Source of the DNA: an uncultured Bacilli bacterium
GTDB taxonomy: Bacteria; Bacillota_I; Bacilli_A; RF39; UBA660
DNA: 16,122 nt
Assembly (NCBI GenBank): GCA_947630935.1
Contig: CANRJL010000007.1
Span: 1-16,122 of the forward strand
Direction of reading: 5' to 3'
This document shows, in pieces, positions 7,228 to 14,159 of the stretch. Within the stretch, counting starts at the first letter, position 1. Every line of letters begins with the position of its first letter. The notes beneath the pieces are model-generated. The model searched no databases. It was not told the origin of the DNA and worked only from the letters and a program-made list of their open reading frames with translations. Position numbers and translations under genes: made by a program.

Positions 7228-7569
7228 CTAATTTTCAGGTAATTGACGATAGTAAGTTCCAGTTTCTTCAGCAATATAACATTGGAGTTTTTGCAAATCT
7301 TCTTCAGTTAAACAGCCATCATATAAAGTATCATTATCATACCATGAAAAGTCAGCATCTTTTATTTTTATATACCAATATTTGTGATGGTGATGTGTGA
7401 TGAGCTTGATATCATAATCGGTAAAGTTTAAATATGTTATCACTACATTAGTTTGTTTACTAAATTCATCTTTTAATTTTTGATTGGCTATTTGAAATGC
7501 TTTATATTTAGAAATTGGGCTAGAATTAGTAATATTTTCAATATTTCTATTTGCTCTTTTAAATTCCAT
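7228..7569 (-). CDS. Hypothetical protein (113 residues), last gene of the CnaB/TQXA operon
   Basis: Not recognised. No signal peptide or membrane helix. An N-terminal helix (SKYKAFQIANQKLKDEF, 20-36) is followed by alternating strands (NVVITYLNF, YDIKLI, YWYIKI), a helix-then-sheet order seen in small PepSY/cystatin-like domains, but there is no firm match. A natural run of four His (59-62) comes just before KYWYIKI. The C-terminal part is acidic (DGCLTEEDLQKL). An AGAGAGGAA site precedes the ATG by about 9 nt. It lies 24 bp after the TQXA-like gene and probably shares its transcript. Two ATGTCAAC direct repeats (7208-7215 and 7221-7228) sit at and beyond its stop codon. Confidence 0.7.
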   Translation of the reverse strand: MEFKRANRNIENITNSSPISKYKAFQIANQKLKDEFSKQTNVVITYLNFTDYDIKLITHHHHKYWYIKIKDADFSWYDNDTLYDGCLTEEDLQKLQCYIAEETGTYYRQLPEN

Positions 7570-7593
7570 TAGATATTGTTCCTCTCTTTAATT

Positions 7594-8574
7594 TTATAAT
7601 TTATTAGGTTGAATTTCGCCATCTTTATTATCAGCTTCTTTATTATCATTTATCCAATAACTATGTTTTTCTGTATATGTATCATCTAGATAAACTGGAA
7701 TTAGATAATCATGATGATTTTTATCTTCATAAATGGCAGTTTGATATTTTTTATATGTAATATCAAATTTTAAATCGTATTCTTTATATGTATTAGGAAA
7801 TAATATATAAAATTCTTGTTTAGTATTTAATTGTTCAATTCTTTTTTGGTCTTTATCAACAATAACTAGTGGTATTTCTTCTTCATCTTTGGTTTGTAAG
7901 CTAATATTTATTTTGGCATTCTCACCATAGATAAATTCATAATTATAAGGACCAATTACATAATATTTATCATCTTTACTCCATCTAGCTTCTTTACTAT
8001 TATAATTAAATATTGGTTTTACTAAGGTATCAGTAGTATTTAAATTAGCACTTCCAGATACAAAATTATTAGCTCTAGTGATAATTTTCTCATTTGTTTC
8101 ATTTACTTCCTTAGCTAATTCTTCAACTGTTTTAGTTGTCTCATGAATGTTTGCTTCTTTTGTTCTACTTGCTATATTCCAAATAGCTAATTGAGTAGCT
8201 TTATGAATTTCTTCTTTAGTTAAATCTTCTTTAATATAAGGATATGAATATCTTAAAATGATATATAAATTATCAGATGCATATGTTTTAAATTTTAAAG
8301 TATCTCCTTTTTTTAATGAAACAGGTTCAAAAGACATAGAATAAATATCTTCATAGTTTTGTTGAACTTTATAGATAGTATTATAATCTTTTTGCCATTC
8401 ATTTAGCATTTTTTGAGCGTATGTAACAGTTAAGGTATCTTCTTTCATTAAGTAATAATTATGTTGATATTCAGTTAATTTTTGGGATATATCTTTAGTA
8501 AAATAACGAATATATAAAATTCCAGAAGTGATAAGTATTGCTACTATACAGCTATTTATTATGAACTTTTTCAT
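7594..8574 (-). CDS. Membrane-anchored TQXA (thioester-domain-like) protein lacking the thioester Cys
   Basis: 326 residues. One N-terminal membrane helix (about 5-24, after MKK, without a cleavage site or lipobox) would leave the rest outside the cell. The region 82-135 (VSLKKGDTLKFKTY, then LRYSYPYI, then KATQLAIWNIAS) follows the order of TQXA domains: a Y-C segment, a GYP turn, and ATQ.AIW. The TQLA motif is at 127-130. In adhesin domains of this class, the Gln of TQXA makes an internal thioester with an upstream Cys. Here the only Cys is C9 in the membrane helix, and the expected YC position reads TYAS (97-100). The C-terminal half (195-300) is beta-rich and the end is acidic. No LPXTG motif. 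The start overlaps the stop of the CnaB gene (ATGA), and AAGGAGAA precedes it, so the two are translationally coupled. Confidence 0.8.
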   Translation of the reverse strand: MKKFIINSCIVAILITSGILYIRYFTKDISQKLTEYQHNYYLMKEDTLTVTYAQKMLNEWQKDYNTIYKVQQNYEDIYSMSFEPVSLKKGDTLKFKTYASDNLYIILRYSYPYIKEDLTKEEIHKATQLAIWNIASRTKEANIHETTKTVEELAKEVNETNEKIITRANNFVSGSANLNTTDTLVKPIFNYNSKEARWSKDDKYYVIGPYNYEFIYGENAKINISLQTKDEEEIPLVIVDKDQKRIEQLNTKQEFYILFPNTYKEYDLKFDITYKKYQTAIYEDKNHHDYLIPVYLDDTYTEKHSYWINDNKEADNKDGEIQPNKL

Positions 8575-9293
8575 TTGGTATTCTCCTTTATTTCTTCTTC
8601 TAAATCTATATATATTACCGAATCTTCAGTGGTATATTCCATTTTGTAAGCAGTGTTATCAGTTGAATCGCTTTTTTTAACGGTGTATGTTGGTCCTTTT
8701 TGCAAATTTATTATACCCGCTAAACCTTTTGGGTTGGTAGTTAAAGTTTTAATTTTTTTATCATCTTGATATATATCTAATTTTTTATTATATAAAGGAA
8801 CTTTATATTCATTGACATATTTAATAATAAAGGCTATTTTATTACTTTGGGTGTATGCAGTAATATTTTGCCGACGATTTTCATTATTTAGAGTAAATTT
8901 ATAGACATTACTATGGCGAACAATATTTTCAGGAGCTTCATCTTCATATAGCCGATAGTTGCCATCTGGTAAGCCTACAAGACAAGTTTTGCCTTTATTA
9001 TTGGTAGTTAACGTATAAGTTTTTTTGGTTTTTTCATTTTCTAATTTCCAAATACTTCCTTCTAATGTTTCTAAAAATTCATCATTTCGCTCGATAGAGA
9101 CAACATTAAGTGATGTCCCAGCTACTTGACAATGATAGTCAGTATCTTGAAAGCTATAAATAAAGTTTTCATAAACTTGTTTTTGATAGAAAAACTGATA
9201 TATTTGATAGCATAAATAACCTGTTAAGGCTAAAATACAAATGATAATTATAATTTTACAATATTTCCTACTTTCTTTTTGACCATTTTTCAT
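8571..9293 (-). CDS. Membrane-anchored SpaA/CnaB-type prealbumin-fold protein
   Basis: 240 residues. A basic N-terminus (KNGQKESRKYCK) followed by one membrane helix (about 12-36) suggests an extracellular C-terminus. Residues 61-146 form a CnaB/SpaA-like domain: GSIWKLEN, then TLTTNNKGKTCLVGLPDGNYRLYEDEAPENIV, the usual order of variable strand, TNxxGxxxxxxLxxGxYxLxE and apE. A second, shorter copy at about 151-231 has VPLYNKKLDIYQDD, then TTNPKGLAGIINLQKG and YTVKK. The E and K residues needed for an internal isopeptide may be present, but the lysine is uncertain. No LPXTG and no sortase nearby. First gene of the three-gene operon. The short spacing of AAGGG (3 nt) to the ATG is unusual. 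Confidence 0.82.
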   Translation of the reverse strand: MKNGQKESRKYCKIIIIICILALTGYLCYQIYQFFYQKQVYENFIYSFQDTDYHCQVAGTSLNVVSIERNDEFLETLEGSIWKLENEKTKKTYTLTTNNKGKTCLVGLPDGNYRLYEDEAPENIVRHSNVYKFTLNNENRRQNITAYTQSNKIAFIIKYVNEYKVPLYNKKLDIYQDDKKIKTLTTNPKGLAGIINLQKGPTYTVKKSDSTDNTAYKMEYTTEDSVIYIDLEEEIKENTK

Positions 9294-9322
9294 AAACCCT
9301 TCACCACTTCATTTCTGAAAGT

Positions 9323-9352
9323 ATCTTATCATAATTTTTTTTATAAAGTCAA
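9323..9352 (-). promoter_or_regulatory. Promoter of the CnaB/TQXA operon
   Basis: Minus strand: -35 TTGACT (9352-9347), 18 bp, -10 TAAGAT (9328-9323) with TGA before it (extended -10). The start would be near 9316, giving a leader of about 20 nt. Confidence 0.65.
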
Positions 9353-9364
9353 TTTTCTTTGCAT

Positions 9365-9394
9365 ATAAAAAAAGAAAACTTTTTAGTTTTTTCT
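9365..9394 (-). terminator. Terminator after the 58-residue gene
   Basis: AGAAAAAACT (9394-9385) pairs with AGTTTTCT (9380-9373) around an AAAA loop, followed by a T-run (9372-9366). The left arm overlaps the last codons and stop of the small gene. It separates the xerC/recD2 group from the CnaB operon. Confidence 0.6.
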
Positions 9395-9559
9395 TTTCAT
9401 TTTACTTTTCATTTCATCAAAAGCCTCATTGGCACTATCCATAGCATTATCAACCATATTCTCTACTTTTTGCTTTGTTTTTTGGTTAGACAGCATATAT
9501 GTTGCTATTGCCATGCCACTTGCCATACCAAGGCTCATTGATAGAATAGTATTTTTCAT
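9383..9559 (-). CDS. Small membrane protein (58 residues), YtxH-like
   Basis: A short gene on the minus strand that a length filter would miss. ATG at 9559-9557, TAA at 9385-9383, with AGAGGTGAAAG as a good Shine-Dalgarno. It starts 20 bp after the recD2 stop, so it is the last gene of that transcript. The N-terminus MKNTILSMSLGMASGMAIATY is one small-residue membrane helix (G and A spaced as in packing motifs). The rest (NQKTKQKVENMVDNAMDSANEAFDEM...) is a charged amphipathic helix ending in a basic tail. This layout, a Gly-rich helix plus a K/E-rich helix, is that of YtxH-type small proteins, whose function is unknown. The 60-residue frame on the other strand over the same bases is its shadow. 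Confidence 0.8.
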   Translation of the reverse strand: MKNTILSMSLGMASGMAIATYMLSNQKTKQKVENMVDNAMDSANEAFDEMKSKMKRKN

Positions 9560-9578
9560 TCTTTCACCTCTAGCTATA

Positions 9579-11795
9579 TTATGAACTAATTTTATTAAAT
9601 TTATTCCATAACTTTTGTTTTAAATCAGTTTTTCTTTGAGCTGAATAATCATTTTTAATAGCTAACAGAAATGATTCTTTTTCACCAACAATAACTAAAC
9701 TTTTTTTAGCTCGAGATACTCCTGTATATATTAATTTGTTATAAAGCATTTTATAATAATTTTTACATATTGGTAATATAACATGAGGAAATTCACTGCC
9801 TTGACTTTTATGAATAGTAATAGCATAAGCATGTTTAATACTTGCTAAATCTTCTTTTTGATATTCTACTTTATTGCCATCAAAATCAATAATAATACTA
9901 GTTCTTTTTTTATTAAGGGGGTTTTCAATAATCGCTTTTATATGTCCTATGTCACCATTATAGACATTACAATCAGGGTTGTTTACTAGTTGTAAGACTT
10001 TATCTTCTTCGCGATATACAACATCAAAATAAGTAATTTCTTTTTTCTTTTTACTGGGCGGGTTAAATAAATTTTGAATTGTTTGATTTAGATTATCAAT
10101 GCCATTTTCCCCTTTATACATAGGAGCTAATATTTGAATGTCGTCCATTGATATGCCCTTCTTAATACTTTTTTCGCATATTTGACGAATTATTTCTTTG
10201 ATTTGGCTATTTTCACATTCTAAGAAATTGTAGTCATCTTTTTTCTTTTGATATTCTTCACTTAAGTTTTTTTCTTTAATTTCTTGCGCTAAAAATGGAA
10301 TATAAGAATTTTGACTTTGGCGATAAATAGTTTTTAATTCAGAAAAAGTAAATAAATTAGATTCGACAAGGTCATTTAAAACTAGACCTGCTCCAACACT
10401 TGGCAATTGAAAGGTATCACCAACTAAAACTAATTGAATATTTTCTTCTATTCCACATAATAAAGAATAAAATAACATTGTATCAACCATGCTAAATTCA
10501 TCTACTATTATTAATTTGTGATGATTTTTATTCCAATCATTTATTTGAAAATCATTGGTTTGTTTATTCCATTTTAAGTATCGATGGATGGTACTGGCTT
10601 TAAGACCTGTTGATGATGCTAGTTTTTTTGCTGCTCTTCCTGTTGGGGCGAGTAAAGCGATGGTACTAAAAGTTTCTAAGGGTGATAATTGAAAATTGTC
10701 TATATATAATCTAGTAATGGCATTGACAATTGTTGTTTTGCCGGTACCTGGCCCTCCAGAAATAATACAAATACGATTAGTTAAAGCATTAGAAATAGCA
10801 GATTTTTGTTCCTCATTATATGTAACATCTAAAGCTTGTTCGAGATTATGAATTTTACTATCAAGATTATTAATATTTTTAAGGGGTTTTTGATTAATTA
10901 AGTGAAGACGTTTAGCAATTTCTTGTTCCATACTGTAATTGTTTTCTAGAAAATATTTATCATCAGTTTGAATAATTTGATTAGTACTTTTTAATTCATT
11001 TAGCATTTGATTAATTAAAACATCTTCTAAATATAGTCGAAAATGGTGTTTTAAATATTCATCTATTTCTTCTTTAAAATAATAAATGTCACCATTTTTT
11101 TCACTTAATGTCTCCATTGTTTTAATAATACATGCTTTGATTCTAACTTCATCATATTCTTCATGATATTCTTTAAATATTTTATCTATTTTTTCAAAAT
11201 TTACAAAGTCTTTAAACATATATAAATTTTCTTTTATATATATCATAGTTTTATCTTTAAATTTATTAACTATTTTAGTTGCTTCATTAATACTAAAACC
11301 TATTTTTTTCAGTTCAATTAAAGTATCATCAATTAGTGAATATTCCATAATTGAATTATAAATTTTATTTGCTCTTATAGTTGTCATATCAGGTACGAGA
11401 AAAAGATTATTTTTTTCTTCTTTAATTTTTTCAATAGCATTTTCACCTAGTGTTTCAACTATTTTAAGGGCAGTTTTTTCCCCACAACCTTTGATTAAAT
11501 TAGAAGCCAAAAATTCAATTATAGCATCTTTGCCTTCTGGTTTGATTTTTTCATAAGAATTAAAAGCATATTGATAGCCATACCTTTCATTTTTTATAAA
11601 ATTACCATATAGTTGGTAATTTTCATCTTCATTAGGATTTAAAAGTATTCCAGTAATAGTTATCGTTTTATTTATTTTTTCTTTTAATTCTGGGTCAGTA
11701 GTATCCTTGATTTTAAAGGTACCCACAAAAAAACCAGTGTCTGAATAATAAATAGTTGTTCTGATATTTCCTTTAATGTAGTTCATGTTAACCAT
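9579..11795 (-). CDS. recD2: ATP-dependent RecD2-type DNA helicase (SF1B)
   Basis: A 5'-3' helicase of the RecD2 type, independent of RecBC, involved in DNA repair and replication-fork maintenance. 738 residues. The N-terminal OB-like part (1-80) is followed by helix-hairpin-helix segments (LIKGCGEKTALKIVETLG, 100-117). The motor has a Q motif NEEQ (327-330), Walker A GGPGTGKT (347-354), APTGRAAKKL (383-392), Walker B VDEFSMVD (431-438), motif III GDTFQLPSVG (459-468), YRQS (491-494), motif V AITIHKSQGSEF (658-669) and motif VI YTGVSRAKK (690-698). The usual DEASM is DEFSM here. Start: ATG 11795 has AAAGGA only 3 nt away; ATG 11786 is 12 nt away, so the choice is open. It lies 50 bp after the recombinase gene with its own promoter. 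Confidence 0.95.
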   Translation of the reverse strand: MVNMNYIKGNIRTTIYYSDTGFFVGTFKIKDTTDPELKEKINKTITITGILLNPNEDENYQLYGNFIKNERYGYQYAFNSYEKIKPEGKDAIIEFLASNLIKGCGEKTALKIVETLGENAIEKIKEEKNNLFLVPDMTTIRANKIYNSIMEYSLIDDTLIELKKIGFSINEATKIVNKFKDKTMIYIKENLYMFKDFVNFEKIDKIFKEYHEEYDEVRIKACIIKTMETLSEKNGDIYYFKEEIDEYLKHHFRLYLEDVLINQMLNELKSTNQIIQTDDKYFLENNYSMEQEIAKRLHLINQKPLKNINNLDSKIHNLEQALDVTYNEEQKSAISNALTNRICIISGGPGTGKTTIVNAITRLYIDNFQLSPLETFSTIALLAPTGRAAKKLASSTGLKASTIHRYLKWNKQTNDFQINDWNKNHHKLIIVDEFSMVDTMLFYSLLCGIEENIQLVLVGDTFQLPSVGAGLVLNDLVESNLFTFSELKTIYRQSQNSYIPFLAQEIKEKNLSEEYQKKKDDYNFLECENSQIKEIIRQICEKSIKKGISMDDIQILAPMYKGENGIDNLNQTIQNLFNPPSKKKKEITYFDVVYREEDKVLQLVNNPDCNVYNGDIGHIKAIIENPLNKKRTSIIIDFDGNKVEYQKEDLASIKHAYAITIHKSQGSEFPHVILPICKNYYKMLYNKLIYTGVSRAKKSLVIVGEKESFLLAIKNDYSAQRKTDLKQKLWNKFNKISS

Positions 11796-11811
11796 ACGTC
11801 CTTTTCGTTTT

Positions 11812-11840
11812 ATTATACTATTTATATTTTAAATTGTAAA
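11812..11840 (-). promoter_or_regulatory. Promoter of recD2
   Basis: Minus strand: -35 TTTACA (11840-11835), 17 bp, -10 TATAAT (11817-11812). The start falls near 11805, giving a leader of about 10 nt that holds the AAAGGA ribosome site. It lies directly after the xerC stop codon. Confidence 0.7.
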
Positions 11841-11845
11841 ATGCC

Positions 11846-12736
11846 TTACTTACGCATCATTTTAGTTAAGTATTCATGACGCATATAATCACTAGTTATA
11901 TGTGTATATATTTGAGTTGTACTTAATTTTTCATGGCCAAGAAGTTCTTGAACTGTTCTTATGTCTGCGCCATTTTCTAAAAGATGAGTGGCAAACGTAT
12001 GCCGTAAGGTATGCGGTGATAAATGATGTTCTAAAGCTATTTCAGTTACTCTTTTATTAACAATTTGTTCAATACTTTGCCGTTTCATTTGTTTTCCTTG
12101 TTCATTTATTAATAAATAAGGACATGGTTCTTGCCGCAGAAAAGATGGACGAACTTCTAAATATTCCACTAAGGCTGTATAAGCATACTCGCCAAAATAA
12201 GTTTGGCGCATTTTCTTTCCTTTACCAGTTATTAAAATAGTTTTATTTTGTAAATCAATATCATTTAATTTTATATTGCATAATTCACTAACTCTTATGC
12301 CCGTGGCGTATAATAATTCAAAAATCAATTTAGTTTTATATTGTTTAGGGGTTTTTAATTCTTTAAATGTTAATAAATCTTGAATTTCTTGATAGTTTAA
12401 AAAATTAGGTAATTTTCGTATTTTTTTAGGATTTTGAATTAAAAGAAAAAGATTGGTAGTAATTTTATTTTGCTTGGCCAAATAATTATAAAAACTCCGT
12501 AATGAACTTAAAATTCTTGAGATTGTACTATTGCTTTTTTGGTCACTATCAAGTTTTTTTAAAAAATTCCAAATGTCTTTTTTTTGTAAAGTGTAAGGGT
12601 TTATGTTGGCTTCTTGGCAAAATAATAAAAACATCTTTAAATCACGTTGATAATTTTCAATGGTTAAATCACTATAATTTCGGACAATTTTTAATTCATT
12701 TAAATAGTTTGTAATATCTTTTTCCACATTTACCAC
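11846..12736 (-). CDS. Tyrosine recombinase XerC/XerD family
   Basis: A site-specific recombinase of the kind that resolves chromosome dimers at dif. 296 residues, the normal Xer length. The N-terminal SAM-like core-binding domain (1-95) has the YSDLTIENYQRDL pattern. The catalytic domain has a complete set: R148 (ATGIRVSEL), K172 (GKGKK), H242 and R245 (PHTLRHTFATHLL), H268 (LLGH) and nucleophile Y277 (IYTH). I cannot decide between XerC and XerD. There is no phage or element context, and length and motifs fit the housekeeping enzymes. Start: GTG 12736 or GTG 12727; the purine-rich AGAGAGTGG would serve 12727 better. It has its own extended -10 and is divergent from murT, sharing a palindrome between the promoters. 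Confidence 0.93.
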   Translation of the reverse strand: MVNVEKDITNYLNELKIVRNYSDLTIENYQRDLKMFLLFCQEANINPYTLQKKDIWNFLKKLDSDQKSNSTISRILSSLRSFYNYLAKQNKITTNLFLLIQNPKKIRKLPNFLNYQEIQDLLTFKELKTPKQYKTKLIFELLYATGIRVSELCNIKLNDIDLQNKTILITGKGKKMRQTYFGEYAYTALVEYLEVRPSFLRQEPCPYLLINEQGKQMKRQSIEQIVNKRVTEIALEHHLSPHTLRHTFATHLLENGADIRTVQELLGHEKLSTTQIYTHITSDYMRHEYLTKMMRK

Positions 12737-12748
12737 TCTCTAATGTAG

Positions 12749-12757
12749 ATTGTATCA
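12749..12757 (-). promoter_or_regulatory. Extended -10 promoter of the Xer gene
   Basis: TGATACAAT on the minus strand (12757-12749). The -35 region overlaps the 12-bp palindrome at 12766-12777 and has no good match. Confidence 0.55.
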
Positions 12758-12765
12758 AAAAAAAT

Positions 12766-12777
12766 TGTAAATTTACA
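12766..12777. promoter_or_regulatory. Palindrome between the xer and murT promoters, possible operator
   Basis: TGTAAATTTACA is a perfect 12-bp palindrome. It lies 11 bp upstream of the Xer -10 and 21 bp upstream of the murT -10, so a bound protein could affect both. It resembles half-sites of several regulators but lacks the central CG of a catabolite-response element. The regulator is unknown, and it could be chance in AT-rich DNA. Confidence 0.35.
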
Positions 12778-12798
12778 GAATTTTTTTAAAATATGCGA

Positions 12799-12804
12799 TA
12801 TAAT
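12799..12804 (+). promoter_or_regulatory. -10 element of the murT-gatD operon
   Basis: TATAAT preceded by TGCGA, with no clear -35 at 17 bp. It overlaps the ATG at 12803, which therefore cannot lie on the message; this places the real murT start further downstream. Confidence 0.55.
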
Positions 12805-12823
12805 GAATATGGATGGTGAGTGT

Positions 12824-14116
12824 ATGATTTTAGCAGTACAAATCCTTATTACAAAATTTGTAACATTTTTATGCAAAATTTTTCATAAAAATGGCAGTGT
12901 TATACCTGGAGCTTGTGCTTATTTATTAAATTCTAATGTATTAGAAAAAGTTAAGTATCCTAAATATGTTATAGGCGTGACGGGGTCTGCGGGGAAAGGC
13001 ACGACAACAAATATTATTTATCATATTTTAAAATCGGCTGGATATGATGTAATTTACAATTGTGAAGGAAGTAATATTATTAATGGAATTGTTACTTTGA
13101 TTTTAAATAATTGTGATATAAAAGGAAATTTTAAACATGATGTTTTATTATTAGAGTTGGACGAAAAACATATGCATTTAGCTTTTAAAAAAAATAAACT
13201 TTCACATTTAGTTATTACAAATATTACAAGAGATCAACCAGCCAGAAATGGTTCACCTGATTTAATTTATGATGAGATTATGCAAACTTTGGATGGGACT
13301 ACTACTTTAATAATTAATGGCGATGACCCAGGCTTGGCTAAAATTAAATTAAATTATCCTGGAAATGTGGTTACTTATGGTTTAGATAAAACTGATAATT
13401 CTTATACTAAAATTACAGTTAATGCTGTTGATAATGCTTATTGTCCGGCTTGTCATCATAAATTACAATATACTTTCTATCATTATGGACATATTGGTTC
13501 TTATCATTGTCCTAATTGTTCCTTTTCAGCAAGACCAGTAGATTATTTAGCTACCGATATTCAATTAGATAATTTAAAAATGAAAATAAATGAACAAGAA
13601 ATATTTTTAAATAAAAATATTTTGTATACTGCTTATGCAACAGTGGCAGCTTATAGTTTATGTAAAACAATTGGGGTTGCTGATAAATTAATTATTCAAG
13701 CTTTAAATGTTCAGAAAAATCAAAGTAAACGAGCCCATGATTATATGCTTTTAGATAGAAAAGTAACAATGTTAGAAAGCAAAAATGAAAATGCCTTAAG
13801 TTATTTTCAATCTTTGCAATATATTAAAAATCAAAAAGGGAAAAAATGTGTTTTACTTGGTTTTGAAAATGTTTCACGACGTTATGAATTTAATGATTTA
13901 TCTTGGTTATATGATATTGATTTTTCTTTACTGAATGATGATGATATTACAAATATTGTGTTGGTCGGGCGTTTTAAGTATGATGTTGCCAATCGTTTAG
14001 TTTATGCTAATGTTGATTCAGATAAATTTATTTTTGTTGCAAATCTTAATGATATTGTGCAAACTTTAAAAGAACAAACAGTTGGCGATATATATACGAT
14101 GGTTTGTTTTGACTGA
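12824..14116 (+). CDS. murT: MurT-like Mur ligase subunit (lipid II isoglutaminyl synthase, ligase part)
   Basis: MurT with GatD amidates D-Glu of lipid II to D-isoglutamine at the inner membrane face. 430 residues from ATG 12824; the earlier ATG 12803 overlaps the -10, while GGTGAG lies 4 nt before 12824. Seen: P-loop GSAGKGTTT (54-62), NCEGSNIINGI (80-89; family NNEGAN), LELDEKH (111-116; family EIDEGS), TNITRDQ (132-138), a Cys4 zinc ribbon (C207, C210, C229, C232) typical of MurT, and NDLSWLYD with D358, aligning with the family's catalytic-triad Asp (D-T-S-W). Odd points: the P-loop has an extra Gly as in FolC, and the family's NPAGMN segment reads SKNENALSY. gatD follows after 43 bp. 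The N-terminus (2-20) is hydrophobic. A diverged enzyme; function is by homology. Confidence 0.85.
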   Translation: MILAVQILITKFVTFLCKIFHKNGSVIPGACAYLLNSNVLEKVKYPKYVIGVTGSAGKGTTTNIIYHILKSAGYDVIYNCEGSNIINGIVTLILNNCDIKGNFKHDVLLLELDEKHMHLAFKKNKLSHLVITNITRDQPARNGSPDLIYDEIMQTLDGTTTLIINGDDPGLAKIKLNYPGNVVTYGLDKTDNSYTKITVNAVDNAYCPACHHKLQYTFYHYGHIGSYHCPNCSFSARPVDYLATDIQLDNLKMKINEQEIFLNKNILYTAYATVAAYSLCKTIGVADKLIIQALNVQKNQSKRAHDYMLLDRKVTMLESKNENALSYFQSLQYIKNQKGKKCVLLGFENVSRRYEFNDLSWLYDIDFSLLNDDDITNIVLVGRFKYDVANRLVYANVDSDKFIFVANLNDIVQTLKEQTVGDIYTMVCFD

Positions 14117-14159
14117 ACTGAAATTATTGTTAACGAATTACACAAGGAGGCTAAAGATT

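Noticed and set aside
9359..9541. 60-residue + strand frame
   Set aside because: It is the reverse of the 58-residue membrane-protein gene, rich in F, H and C, with no ribosome site.
12502..12714. + strand frame inside the Xer gene
   Set aside because: Antisense to a complete recombinase with all catalytic residues; no family signal of its own.
11846..12736. Xer-type recombinase as a mobile-element integrase
   Set aside because: Length and motifs are those of housekeeping XerC/D, and no element genes, attachment sites or tRNA lie nearby.
14082..14159. Upstream extension of gatD overlapping murT
   Set aside because: No ribosome site for it, whereas AAGGAGG stands 9 nt before ATG 14160 and homology begins there.
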